Shown piece after piece: positions 1 through 8,491 of a stretch of DNA of 64,000 nucleotides (positions are counted from its first letter, which is position 1; each line of letters starts with the position of its first letter). This stretch comes from Mobilitalea sibirica (GTDB lineage Bacteria; Bacillota; Clostridia; Lachnospirales; Lachnospiraceae): contig NZ_JAEAGR010000005.1 of the NCBI RefSeq assembly GCF_015999265.1, positions 62,001-126,000 of the forward strand, read 5' to 3'. Under the pieces are notes generated by a model that did not search any database, was not told the DNA's origin, and was given only the letters and a program-made list of their open reading frames with translations. A program made the translations under genes and the position numbers.

Positions 1-22
1 AAAAGTGCTTTTTGGAGTACTT

Positions 23-95
23 GGGATCTTAGCTCAGCTGGGAGAGCATCTGCCTTACAAGCAGAGGGTCATAGGTTCGAGCCCTATAGGTCCCA
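23..95 (+). tRNA. tRNA-Val (anticodon TAC)
   Basis: A complete cloverleaf can be folded by eye. The 7-bp acceptor stem GGGATCT/AGGTCCC has one T-G pair and the discriminator base is A95. The D arm is AGCTCAGCTGGGAGAGC. The anticodon stem TCTGC/GCAGA encloses loop CTTACAA, so the anticodon is TAC (valine). The T arm is ATAGG-TTCGAGC-CCTAT. CCA is not encoded. It is the first of two tRNA genes here, and the cluster may begin upstream of the window. Confidence 0.97.
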
Positions 96-174
96 TTTTC
101 ATGAAAATCATGAGAGATTATATCTAAGAAAAAGGTATCGGATAACAGTTTTCACTGGTATAGTCAAATAATTC

Positions 175-248
175 GGCGAAGTAGCTCAGTTGGCGAGAGC
201 ACACGGTTCATACCCGTGGTGTCGGCGGTTCAAATCCGTCCTTCGCTA
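175..248 (+). tRNA. tRNA-Met (anticodon CAT, elongator type)
   Basis: The acceptor stem GGCGAAG/CTTCGCT closes with a terminal G-T wobble and discriminator A248. The anticodon stem CACGG/CCGTG holds loop TTCATAC, giving anticodon CAT. The D arm reads GCTCAGTTGGCGAGAGC. A paired first position argues against the initiator tRNA, whose first pair is unpaired in bacteria. A CAT anticodon can also belong to tRNA-Ile2 after lysidine modification; I favour elongator Met but cannot exclude Ile2. A strong terminator follows directly. Confidence 0.93.
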
Positions 249-255
249 TTGAAAG

Positions 256-291
256 AAACTCTTATGTTCTATAGAACATAAGAGTTTTTTC
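256..291 (+). terminator. Intrinsic terminator of the tRNA cluster
   Basis: A perfect 15-bp inverted repeat (257-286, arms AACTCTTATGTTCTA and its complement) is followed by a T run. It lies 8 bases after the tRNA-Met gene, so it should end the tRNA-Val/tRNA-Met transcript. Confidence 0.93.
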
Positions 292-439
292 TTATACGCG
301 AAACAGAGAAACTCATCAAGCGTGTTACTATATTATTTATATAACCAGATATTACCGCCGGATTTCGTTGTTGATACGATAAAGAATTAACACGCAATAC
401 TAACAATGTAGTCTCGCTATCTTATTGATCATATCATAC

Positions 440-1876
440 CTAGTCCAGAGTTTTTGGAGGAATGGCATCCTTTGGTATGGGGCTCTCAAAGGTATCTGAA
501 TAATATTCCTGATGGGATAGCTTTGCTTTTTTTGTTAACTCGGGATTTTCAAAAAGCTTGCAGCAAGCCAACGCCATGATTTTGCCTGCATTTATTAATC
601 CCTTATGGGCAATCGAGGTAGCGGCCTGTGCGGTTAACTGCCAGGAGTGAAGGGGAGTACCAAGGGCAGATATGGTATGGCCAAGCATGGCTGTAGGTAC
701 CACATAGGCAACATTTCCTACATCCGTAGATACATAGCTATAATCCGAGGTATCTGATGTATATTGTGATAAAAAGGTATTAATCGGATTGTTTTCAAGA
801 TTTTTGGTTTCAGCAGAATTAAATTCAGTTCGTAAGTCTGCAATCAATGTTTTCCGTGTTGCGTCTTCATATAAATCAAAGAATTCTTTCGCTAATTGAA
901 AATCTTCTTCCTCATACGTAGGAGCACCAATTTCAAATACAGCTTCGTTAAGCACTTCTGCCAGCACATGGTTGGGCTTAAAATCATAATAAGCACTTTC
1001 TATATAATAATCCATTGTAGTATCTGTCATCAAAGCGGCACCTTTTGCTATGTTTAGTACACGGCTTACGATTTCATTTACCTGACTAATCCTAGGGGCT
1101 CGTACCACATATCTTAAGGAGGCTTTATCCGGCACTACATTAGGAAATGTCCCTCCGGAATCTAAATAGGCATAATGAATTCTGGATTCCGGTATCAAGT
1201 GTTCCCTTAGATAATTTGACCCTACATTCATAAGCTCACAGGCGTCCAATGCGCTTCTTCCCTGATCGGGAGAGATAGAAGCATGGGAAGTAATTCCGGT
1301 AAAGGTAAATACTAAGCTTTCAAGTGAAATCCAAGCTTTAGACAAAGCTCCGTTAATCTGACTGGGATGCCAGGTATAGACAGCATCCAGGTGATCAAAT
1401 ACACCTTTGTTAACCATATAGGATTTTCCGCATCCAACCTCTTCTGCAGGGCAGCCATATAATTCAATGGTACCTTTTATTCCGGTTTGTACCAAAAACT
1501 CTTTCACCGCTAAGACTGTGGCAAATACACCGGCTCCCAAAGCACAATGTCCACAACCATGGCCATGGGCACCTTCCACCAAAGGCTCTTTATAAGGTAC
1601 TCCCGGTTTCTGGCTTAAAAAGGGAAGTGCATCATATTCAGCCAGAACTCCGATATAGGGTGCACCATCTCCGTAAGATGCTTTAAAGGCAGTTGGAATG
1701 TCTGCCAGCTTATTGGTAATATGAAAACCCTCCTCTTTTAACAGGCTGCAATAAAGGTTTGCGGATTGTTCTTCTCTGAAACCTCCTTCTGCATAATAAA
1801 AGATTTGGTCATTTAAACTACAGATTTGATCTTTTTTTTCTTCAATTGTGTTTATTACAATTTCTTTTGCATTCAT
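440..1876 (-). CDS. M20-family amidohydrolase, AbgB-like (aminobenzoyl-glutamate hydrolase type)
   Basis: A 478-residue protein of the M20 metallopeptidase/amidohydrolase family. These are cytoplasmic two-zinc enzymes that hydrolyse N-acyl amino acids or folate-derived p-aminobenzoyl-glutamate. The metal-ligand signatures are visible: GVLAEYDALP, EGAHGHGCGHCALGAG near residues 102-117, and GCPAEEVGCGKSYMV with the catalytic Glu pair near residues 141-155. The H-G-H-G-C-G-H cluster is typical of AbgB and amidase-type M20D members, and the length fits AbgB. The gene is alone on the minus strand with no abgA or abgT beside it, so the exact substrate is open. The N-terminal MNAKEIV start has a modest purine-rich site upstream. 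Confidence 0.85.
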   Translation of the reverse strand: MNAKEIVINTIEEKKDQICSLNDQIFYYAEGGFREEQSANLYCSLLKEEGFHITNKLADIPTAFKASYGDGAPYIGVLAEYDALPFLSQKPGVPYKEPLVEGAHGHGCGHCALGAGVFATVLAVKEFLVQTGIKGTIELYGCPAEEVGCGKSYMVNKGVFDHLDAVYTWHPSQINGALSKAWISLESLVFTFTGITSHASISPDQGRSALDACELMNVGSNYLREHLIPESRIHYAYLDSGGTFPNVVPDKASLRYVVRAPRISQVNEIVSRVLNIAKGAALMTDTTMDYYIESAYYDFKPNHVLAEVLNEAVFEIGAPTYEEEDFQLAKEFFDLYEDATRKTLIADLRTEFNSAETKNLENNPINTFLSQYTSDTSDYSYVSTDVGNVAYVVPTAMLGHTISALGTPLHSWQLTAQAATSIAHKGLINAGKIMALACCKLFENPELTKKAKLSHQEYYSDTFESPIPKDAIPPKTLD

Positions 1877-2165
1877 TCTCTTACCTATGTAGCTCTAACT
1901 ACTTACCTTTCTGTTCGATATATAATATAATTATAATAATAGGAATGCTATAATAGTAAATAATACGTAATAAATTCGGCAACAGAACAATCACCGGTTT
2001 TTCTATAGTGTATTGCCGGTAGTGTATTATGTCAATATGAGTTTCCTACTATTCGGTTATAAAGTTTCCTCTTATTGGGTTATAATTAAGGTTATGATAA
2101 GACCAGCATTGACGAAAGATGACAGAAAACATAAAATGTAGATATTAATCCATCCCAGGTAAATA

Positions 2166-3860
2166 ATGATTAAGGCGGTGATATCACTGGCAGAGAAGAT
2201 AAAAATTATAATAAAGATACCGGATCAAAATAAGATGATTCAGATTGAGTGCTTGGAAGAAGAAAGCATTATGGAGGCTATATTGCGACATGGAGTTTAT
2301 GTTCCGGCAGAATGTGGGGGAAGAGGGGCCTGTGGTAAATGTAAGATACGCCTTATTGATGGTGAGCTTCCCATTACCCGACAGGATAAGATGCTTTTTA
2401 ACGAAGCATGGTTACGGCAGGGGTATCGTCTATCCTGTAAAGCACATCCTAAGAAGGAGTGCACCATTGAGTTGGCTTATGAGTCTAATTCACAGATATT
2501 TGTAGTGTCTGAGAATGCATTAGATAAATCAAAGATTAATCTCGATACTTCAAACGCAGAGATTGATAAGTATGGAGAGATAGACAAATATACAGAGATA
2601 GGCACTAACACAGATACTACTCAAATTCTCCCTGCGGCGCGTTTAGAGAATAGTTTTGGCATCGCTGTTGATTTGGGTACCACAACAATTGCAATCAGCC
2701 TGATCGGAATGCAAAGTGGCAGGATTTATAAAACATATACAAAAGAGAATCCTCAGAGACGGTATGGAGCGGATGTAATTACTCGAATGGAAGCCTCCAA
2801 CAAGGGGAAATTAATTGAGCTACGGGATTGCGTTCGACGGGGGATTATAGAGGGAATTATTATTTTAATTACCGAAGAAGAAGTCTCTATTAACCATATT
2901 GAAAAGATAGTCATTGCAGGTAATACTACAATGAGTCATCTTTTTATGGGATATTCCTGTGAAACTTTAGGTTCTTTTCCTTTTACGCCGGTCAATATTG
3001 AAATGATTCAAATGAATATGACAGATATTTTTTCGACTAAGGATTATCAAGTGAATATAGATATACCTGAGATACCTAATATTCCTGTTATTTTATTACC
3101 GGGTATTTCAACTTTTGTTGGGGGAGATATCGTTGCCGGTCTTATGGTTTGTGGATTTCTCAGTTCTGAAAAACCATGGTTGCTGATCGATATTGGAACG
3201 AACGGAGAGATGGCCTTAGGTACTAAGGAGGATATTTTAGTCACCTCTACGGCTGCAGGTCCTGCCTTTGAGGGAGGGAATATTACCTGTGGAGTTAGTA
3301 GTATTCCCGGAGCAATCAGCCATGTGACACTAAAAGGTGATGAAATTCATTATGAAACCATCGATGAGAAACCTCCAATTGGTATCTGTGGAACCGGAGT
3401 CATAGATTTGACTTCTGAACTATGGAAAGAGGGCATCATTGATAATACGGGACTACTTATTAATCCATACTTTCATGAGGGGTATCGTATTACCGATTTA
3501 ACCTTTTTACAAAAGGATATTAGGGAGATACAACTGGCAAAAGCTGCTATACGGGCAGGCATCGAGATATTGATTAGTCGATATGGAATCTCTTATGATC
3601 AGATAGATCAAGTATATCTGGCTGGAGGCTTTGGCTATAAAATAGATATACAAAAGGCCATCCACATCGGTTTATTACCGAAGGAACTATCCGGTAAAAT
3701 CAAAGCGGTTGGTAACAGTTCCTTAGCTGGCGCCATAAAGTATCTTACAGATTCCAAAGCCAAGGAAGATGTTGAAAAATTGAGAACGATATCCAGGGAG
3801 ATTCATTTATCCAATGATGAGGAGTTCAATGAGCTATATATAAATTATATGTCGTTTTAG
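2166..3860 (+). CDS. 2Fe-2S ferredoxin-ASKHA corrinoid activation protein (RACo/RamA-like, DUF4445)
   Basis: A 564-residue protein with an N-terminal plant-type 2Fe-2S ferredoxin domain (about residues 12-100; Cys50, Cys56, Cys59, Cys91 in a CX5CX2C...C pattern). An actin-like ATPase (ASKHA) fold follows from about residue 160, with FGIAVDLGTTTIAIS and LLIDIGTNGEMALG as phosphate-binding loops and YLAGGFGYK near the C-terminus. Family members reductively reactivate Co(II) corrinoids at the cost of ATP. No corrinoid methyltransferase lies beside it; the only corrinoid enzyme in the window is MetH at 41-43.5 kb, which lacks a reactivation domain, so MetH is an inferred client. The start is uncertain: no strong ribosome site precedes the ATG, and a GTG four codons downstream is an alternative. 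Confidence 0.85.
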   Translation: MIKAVISLAEKIKIIIKIPDQNKMIQIECLEEESIMEAILRHGVYVPAECGGRGACGKCKIRLIDGELPITRQDKMLFNEAWLRQGYRLSCKAHPKKECTIELAYESNSQIFVVSENALDKSKINLDTSNAEIDKYGEIDKYTEIGTNTDTTQILPAARLENSFGIAVDLGTTTIAISLIGMQSGRIYKTYTKENPQRRYGADVITRMEASNKGKLIELRDCVRRGIIEGIIILITEEEVSINHIEKIVIAGNTTMSHLFMGYSCETLGSFPFTPVNIEMIQMNMTDIFSTKDYQVNIDIPEIPNIPVILLPGISTFVGGDIVAGLMVCGFLSSEKPWLLIDIGTNGEMALGTKEDILVTSTAAGPAFEGGNITCGVSSIPGAISHVTLKGDEIHYETIDEKPPIGICGTGVIDLTSELWKEGIIDNTGLLINPYFHEGYRITDLTFLQKDIREIQLAKAAIRAGIEILISRYGISYDQIDQVYLAGGFGYKIDIQKAIHIGLLPKELSGKIKAVGNSSLAGAIKYLTDSKAKEDVEKLRTISREIHLSNDEEFNELYINYMSF

Positions 3861-4150
3861 TATCGGCTTTTAAGCGTATCGTTGAAACAAGATATTTTAA
3901 TTCGAAGATGATATATAAATCTTTATAATAATTAACATAGTTATAAAAGCGATAGTATAGCAAGCATACGTAAATTAATAAATGTTTTACTATGTATTCA
4001 GTATTTGGTTTAAAGTCAATGTATTGTGCTGGATAAATCCTCTCTGATACGATATAATGAATTCGTAGGACATGCTAAAGTATCTATACAATACGTTTAA
4101 CTTAAGGCATGGATTACTACTTGAATATGAATACAGGAGGATTTTAATAG

Positions 4151-4699
4151 ATGCGAATAGGAACAGGATATGATGTTCATAAATTAGTGGAAGATCGTGA
4201 TCTAATTCTGGGTGGCGTAAAAATACCATATGATAAAGGACTTCTGGGTCATTCCGACGCAGATGTTTTGGTACATGCCATTATGGATGCACTATTGGGG
4301 GCAGCAGCCTTAGGTGATATCGGCAGACATTTTCCGGATACAAATTCCGCTTATAAAGGGATATCTAGCATAGAATTATTAAAAAAAGTGAAGGCATTGA
4401 TTGAAGAGCAATTATATATAATAGAAAATATCGATGCTACCATAATTGCTCAAAAGCCGAAATTAGCAGACTTTTTACCGGCCATGATTGATCATATTGC
4501 CGATGCTTTGGGTATAACTAGGGACCGTATCAATATAAAAGCTACAACAGAAGAGGGGCTTGGGTTTACCGGAGCAGGTCAGGGTATTGCCGCAAATGCT
4601 GTATGTTTACTTGAGTCAGCAATGAATTATCAGTTTGATGTCACGCCAAAAAGTAGCAGTACAGGTTGTGGAGGTTGTGGAGGCTGTCCGAAAAAATAA
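4151..4699 (+). CDS. ispF: 2-C-methyl-D-erythritol 2,4-cyclodiphosphate synthase with Cys-rich tail
   Basis: Fifth enzyme of the MEP isoprenoid pathway; it cyclises CDP-ME 2-phosphate to MEcPP and CMP. The metal ligands Asp8 and His10 (GTGYDVHKL) and His42 ([15 protein letters not shown]) are in their classical positions, and HFPDTN and [13 protein letters not shown] are conserved. Family members are usually about 157-160 residues. This one has 182, and the extra C-terminal stretch ends in [13 protein letters not shown], with Cys173, Cys176 and Cys179 spaced like a metal-binding motif. The ribosome site AGGAGG sits 10 bases before the ATG. The gene stands alone between the activator gene and the cysE leader. 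Confidence 0.96.
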   Translation: MRIGTGYDVHKLVEDRDLILGGVKIPYDKGLLGHSDADVLVHAIMDALLGAAALGDIGRHFPDTNSAYKGISSIELLKKVKALIEEQLYIIENIDATIIAQKPKLADFLPAMIDHIADALGITRDRINIKATTEEGLGFTGAGQGIAANAVCLLESAMNYQFDVTPKSSSTGCGGCGGCPKK

Positions 4700-4713
4700 A
4701 ACTGGAAATAGTA

Positions 4714-4742
4714 TTGACAAAAGATTTTTCCTTGCATACAAT
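4714..4742 (+). promoter_or_regulatory. Sigma-A promoter of the cysE operon
   Basis: TTGACA (4714-4719), a 17-bp spacer and TACAAT (4737-4742). Transcription should start near 4749, just ahead of the T-box leader. Confidence 0.85.
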
Positions 4743-4748
4743 AAATAA

Positions 4749-5027
4749 AATAGTAGTTGTTCTTAAAAACTTATAATATATACTTATAATAAAGGCAATG
4801 AACGGAAAAGTAGCCCATAAGATAGTAGCAGAGATAGAATGCCACCGGCTGAAAGCATTCTTTACGAAGTTATGTGCGAAGTGCATCCGGGAGCTGGTTC
4901 GGTGAAGGTGACTTAGCCGAACACGGGAGACAGCCGTTATCTGTAAAAGATGTATGTTATGTTTTTCTACATACAAATAGAGTGGAACCGCGTATTTCAC
5001 CGCCTCTATAATTAGAGGCGGTTTTTT
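4749..5027 (+). promoter_or_regulatory. T-box leader, cysteine specificity
   Basis: Riboswitch-like leader that senses uncharged tRNA. The T-box core AGAGTGGAACCGCG is at 4979-4992. The stem I distal-loop sequence CACCGGCTGAAAG is enclosed by GAATGC/GCATTC (about 4838-4860). The 3' side of stem I carries TGC at 4882-4884 (also at 4875-4877), and either reads as a Cys specifier codon. A terminator follows at 5000-5027. The downstream genes cysE and cysS both concern cysteine, which agrees with the specifier. Which TGC is the true specifier was judged by eye. Confidence 0.93.
5000..5027 (+). terminator. T-box regulated terminator
   Basis: Hairpin CCGCCTCT-ataatt-AGAGGCGG followed by six T residues, immediately after the T-box sequence. 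This is the expected terminator alternative to the antiterminator helix. Confidence 0.92.
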
Positions 5028-5320
5028 GCGTGTAAGCGAAGCGAGCAGACATTTTATAGTTCAAATACATACGTGCTATAAAAGTTTACTTTTTAATAGC
5101 ACGTGTGTATTTGAACGGCAAGCATGCTTGAATGGATGCGAGCGAGCCCACGATCCTTGATACGAAGTATCAAGGATGCGCGTAGGTAGACTGAGCATGT
5201 ATGGAAAAGATGATGCGAGCCGGCGACCAATACCCAAAGGACGGGCATCTGATACGAAGTATCAAGGATGCGCGTACAATACCAAGCTTGCATGACACAT
5301 ACGTAGCATACTTAACTGAC
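5028..5320 (+). repeat. Repeat-rich palindromic insert between the T-box terminator and cysE
   Basis: About 290 bases that do not look like an ordinary 5' UTR. A 20-base inverted repeat (5060-5079 with 5096-5115) pairs fully with one G-T. A second palindrome, ATCCTTGATAC-gaa-GTATCAAGGAT, spans 5153-5177. A 26-base direct repeat starting GATACGAAGTATCAAGG occurs at 5159-5184 and again at 5251-5276. Local GC is higher than in the flanks, and GCGAGC recurs. It resembles a dispersed palindromic repeat element, but only one locus is visible here. No credible gene is present. Confidence 0.7.
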
Positions 5321-5353
5321 AAGTAGGTTAAACTTTAAGGAGGGTAGTAATTT

Positions 5354-6031
5354 ATGGGATTTATAAAGTATTATAAAGAAGAGATGCAGGTGATTAAAGA
5401 ACGGGATCCGGCGATAAAGACGCCTTTGGAGATATTGCTTTATCCGAGTTTTCGGGCAATTATCCGTTATCGTATCGCACACTACTTATATAAGAAGAAA
5501 CATTACTTTCTGGCTAGATGGTTTTCCCAACGAACTGTAAGGAAAACCGGAATTGAAATACACCCCGGAGCTACAATTGGGAAGGGCTTATTTATTGATC
5601 ACGGTAACGGAGTAGTAATAGGAGAGACAGCTGTGATTGGCGATAACGTAACCCTGTATCAGGGAGTTACCTTAGGAGGAACCGGTAAAGAAAAAGGAAA
5701 GAGACATCCTACGGTAGGGAACAATGTCATGATCAGTGCCGGAGCAAAAGTTCTTGGATCTTTTACAATTGGTGAAAATTCGAAAATAGGTGCAGGCTCT
5801 GTCGTGCTTACAGAAGTCCCACCTAATTCAACGGTCGTAGGTGTTCCGGGCAGAGTCGTGAAACGGGATAATATAAGAGTTCCTCGCGAAGATCTCGATC
5901 AGATTCATTTTCCGGATCCGCTTCAAACTGACATGTCCTGGCTTAAGAAGGAGAATGACTGTTTGAGGGATGAGTTAACGAAACTATATGATCGGTTAGA
6001 AGATTTAGAAAAAATAATTATGAAAGAATAA
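5354..6031 (+). CDS. cysE: Serine O-acetyltransferase
   Basis: Makes O-acetylserine from serine and acetyl-CoA, the committed step of cysteine synthesis. The 225-residue protein shows the left-handed beta-helix hexapeptide repeats typical of the family: [23 protein letters not shown] with the catalytic His, then [14 protein letters not shown] and [22 protein letters not shown]. After the helix, the C-terminal segment (about residues 175-225) looks coiled coil. The ribosome site AAGGAGG lies about 10 bases before the ATG. It is the first gene after the Cys T-box, so expression should rise when charged tRNA-Cys falls. No cysK lies next to it. Confidence 0.95.
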   Translation: MGFIKYYKEEMQVIKERDPAIKTPLEILLYPSFRAIIRYRIAHYLYKKKHYFLARWFSQRTVRKTGIEIHPGATIGKGLFIDHGNGVVIGETAVIGDNVTLYQGVTLGGTGKEKGKRHPTVGNNVMISAGAKVLGSFTIGENSKIGAGSVVLTEVPPNSTVVGVPGRVVKRDNIRVPREDLDQIHFPDPLQTDMSWLKKENDCLRDELTKLYDRLEDLEKIIMKE

Positions 6032-6239
6032 ATACTGTGTAAGAATAGTTTGCTCCATTTACAAGACATATGTAAAAATCAAACATAAAATTTCAAAGTA
6101 GTTGAGTTGAGTGAATGAATAAGAATATATAAATGGAAATGAAGAAATGTGTATGAATAAATTTAAAGAGCTACAATTATTAGAACAAACATAAAAAAAT
6201 AAGAAAGAATAAATATACTAAGAACAAGGAGGTTACTAA

Positions 6240-7643
6240 ATGAAAATTTATAATACATTGACACAAAAAAAAGATGACTTCGTTCCGATTGAGGAAGGAA
6301 AGGTACGGATGTATGTATGCGGACCAACAGTATATAATTATATACACATTGGTAACGCCAGACCGGTCATATTCTTTGATACGGTACGAAGGTATTTTGA
6401 GTATAAGGGTTATGATGTGAATTATGTAACCAATTTTACGGATGTTGATGATAAGATTATAAATCGATCCAACGAAGAAGGTGTTAGTGCAACAGAAATT
6501 TCCGAACGTTTTATTGAAGAGTTTAAGAAGGATATGGCTACTCTTAACGTTTTAGAGGCATCCTATCATCCAAAAGCTACCCAGGAAATTGACGGAATGA
6601 TTGAGATGATTGATACTTTAATCAAAAAAGGTCATGCCTATGAAAAAAACGGCACTGTTTATTTTAAAACCAGAAGCTTTGATGAATATGGAAAACTTTC
6701 TAAGAAAAACATTGACGACTTAGAAGCAGGAAGCCGTATTGCAGTCAGCGAGGAGAAGGAAGATCCGATGGATTTTGTACTTTGGAAGCCGAAGAAGGAA
6801 GGAGAGCCATATTGGACCTCGCCTTGGAGCGACGGTCGTCCTGGCTGGCATATTGAGTGTTCGGTGATGAGCAGAAAATACCTAGGTGACCAAATTGATA
6901 TTCATGGTGGCGGTGAGGATCTTGTGTTTCCACATCATGAAAATGAAATTGCACAAAGTGAAGCTGCCAATGGGAAAGAATTCGTAAAGTACTGGATGCA
7001 TAATGCTTTCCTAAATATAGATAATAAAAAGATGTCAAAGTCCGAAGGGAACTTCTTTACAGTCCGAGATATATGCAAACAATACGATCCACAGGTGGTG
7101 CGTTTTCTGATGTTGAATGCTCACTATAGAAGTCCGTTGAATTTTAGTAAGGATTTGATGGAGGCAGCAAAAAATTCATTAAACCGAATTCTAACTGCGG
7201 TCGGATCCCTAGATTATTTGTTGAAAAACGCATCTTTAGACGAAAATGGTTTTACGAATGAAGAACAGGCTTTGCTTGAAGAGGTTAAGGAATATCATGC
7301 GAAATTTGATTCCTCCATGGATGATGATTTCAATACAGCAGATGCGATTACAGCTATCTTTGAACTTGTCAGATTCGCCAATTCAAACTGCAATAGCGAT
7401 TCTACAAAATCCTTTGTTAAGGATATATATGATAGAATTGTAAAGCTATGTGATGTTCTCGGTATTAAAGCTCATAAGGAAGAGGAACTTCTGGATGCTG
7501 AGATTGAAAAGCTGATCGAGGAAAGACAAAGTGCGAGAAAAAATAAGGATTTTGTAAGAGCGGATGAGATACGAAACCTGTTACTTGATAAAGGTATTAT
7601 TTTAGAAGATACCAGAGAAGGGGTAAGATGGAAAAGGAGTTAA
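6240..7643 (+). CDS. cysS: Cysteinyl-tRNA synthetase
   Basis: Class I aminoacyl-tRNA synthetase that charges tRNA-Cys. The 467-residue protein has zinc ligand Cys27 in MYVCGPTVYN, the HIGH-type signature HIGN at 36-39, the zinc-site segment GWHIECSVMS, DIHGGGEDLVFPHHENEIAQ, and KMSKS at 264-268. The C-terminal helical domain ends with a typical ADEIRNLLLDKGI segment. The ribosome site AAGGAGG precedes the ATG. It is probably co-transcribed with cysE under the T-box and overlaps mrnC by 16 bases, an arrangement common in Firmicutes. The 208-base gap after cysE shows no obvious second T-box. Confidence 0.98.
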   Translation: MKIYNTLTQKKDDFVPIEEGKVRMYVCGPTVYNYIHIGNARPVIFFDTVRRYFEYKGYDVNYVTNFTDVDDKIINRSNEEGVSATEISERFIEEFKKDMATLNVLEASYHPKATQEIDGMIEMIDTLIKKGHAYEKNGTVYFKTRSFDEYGKLSKKNIDDLEAGSRIAVSEEKEDPMDFVLWKPKKEGEPYWTSPWSDGRPGWHIECSVMSRKYLGDQIDIHGGGEDLVFPHHENEIAQSEAANGKEFVKYWMHNAFLNIDNKKMSKSEGNFFTVRDICKQYDPQVVRFLMLNAHYRSPLNFSKDLMEAAKNSLNRILTAVGSLDYLLKNASLDENGFTNEEQALLEEVKEYHAKFDSSMDDDFNTADAITAIFELVRFANSNCNSDSTKSFVKDIYDRIVKLCDVLGIKAHKEEELLDAEIEKLIEERQSARKNKDFVRADEIRNLLLDKGIILEDTREGVRWKRS

Positions 7644-8083
7644 CGGATATACAAAACCAAATACAATTAGCCGGATATATCAAAGAACATTATAAACTGC
7701 CGGATACGGATATTCGAACATATTCACCACTTACACTGGCTTTTATAGGGGATGGGATATACGACATTATCATTCGTACTGTGGTAGTGGTAGGCGGTAA
7801 TGCTCCGGTGAATAAGCTTCATAAAAGTGTTTCAAAAATGGTACAAGCCAAGGCACAGGCTGAACTGTTTCATAGAATTCAGGACCAGTTGTCAGAGGAA
7901 GAGCTGGCCGTCTATAAAAGAGGAAGGAATGCCAAATCTTTCACTTCTGCGAAAAATGCAGGAATTGTAGAATATAGGACTGCAACTGGCTTAGAAGCAT
8001 TAGTTGGTTATCTGTATTTAATGAATCGTACAGAACGTATACTGGAGCTGATCAAACCTGTTCTTTCTGCGATGGATACGTAA
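7628..8083 (+). CDS. mrnC: Mini-ribonuclease III (23S rRNA maturation)
   Basis: A 151-residue RNase III-like protein lacking the double-stranded RNA binding domain, as in Mini-III, which trims the ends of 23S rRNA precursor. The catalytic segment YSPLTLAFIGDGIYDIIIR carries the conserved acidic residue, and KGRNAKSFTSAKNAG-type sequence (here RGRNAKSFTSAKNAG) is the family hallmark near residues 98-112. The start overlaps the end of cysS, with GAAGGGGTAAG just before the ATG, so it is likely translationally coupled. The trmH/rlmB gene often next in other Firmicutes is absent; a terminator follows instead. Confidence 0.95.
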   Translation: MEKELTDIQNQIQLAGYIKEHYKLPDTDIRTYSPLTLAFIGDGIYDIIIRTVVVVGGNAPVNKLHKSVSKMVQAKAQAELFHRIQDQLSEEELAVYKRGRNAKSFTSAKNAGIVEYRTATGLEALVGYLYLMNRTERILELIKPVLSAMDT

Positions 8084-8129
8084 GACAACGAAACGACGGT
8101 TATATTGTCAAATATAATATAAATAAGAA

Positions 8130-8229
8130 TAGAGCTTTACATCTGTTATTGTAAGAATTTATGTTACTAGGTGCTTTCTATTTCATAAATCAATTTCTTA
8201 CATCTATATGTAAGGCTCTACTTTTTTTT
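8130..8229 (+). terminator. Large hairpin terminator after mrnC
   Basis: An outer stem TAGAGCTTTACAT (8130-8142) pairs with ATGTAAGGCTCTA (8208-8220) with one G-T. An inner stem TGTAAGAA/TTCTTACA lies within, and an eight-T run follows. It should end the cysE-cysS-mrnC transcript. From 8230 to 8491 I see no gene, only AT-rich sequence with a small hairpin CCTGTC/GACAGG near 8252. Confidence 0.85.
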
Positions 8230-8491
8230 GGTGCTTTGTTTTCATAATTTAACCTGTCTACTTGACAGGGGTCATATCAGAATTCTCCTCTATTATTTTA
8301 TTTGCTCAGGAGCATATTTTTATAAAACAATATCACAAATGGTAAGTTTTTCTTAATTTTTCTGACATTCTTTTGCCTTAAAATTTTTCTAAAATAATCT
8401 TGGGATGTGAAACACTGGCAATGGAGACTAATAATAGTAAAAAGATGTATGATACTGTATTTTGATGTCTTTTTACGGGTAAGGAGATGGA

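Noticed and set aside
31-300. tRNA-linked integration site
   Set aside because: The tRNA genes are intact and no repeated 3' tRNA end, integrase or foreign island is seen in the window.
5093-5293. 66-codon minus-strand frame in the cysE leader
   Set aside because: It lies wholly inside the palindromic repeat element and its sequence is explained by those repeats; no ribosome site.
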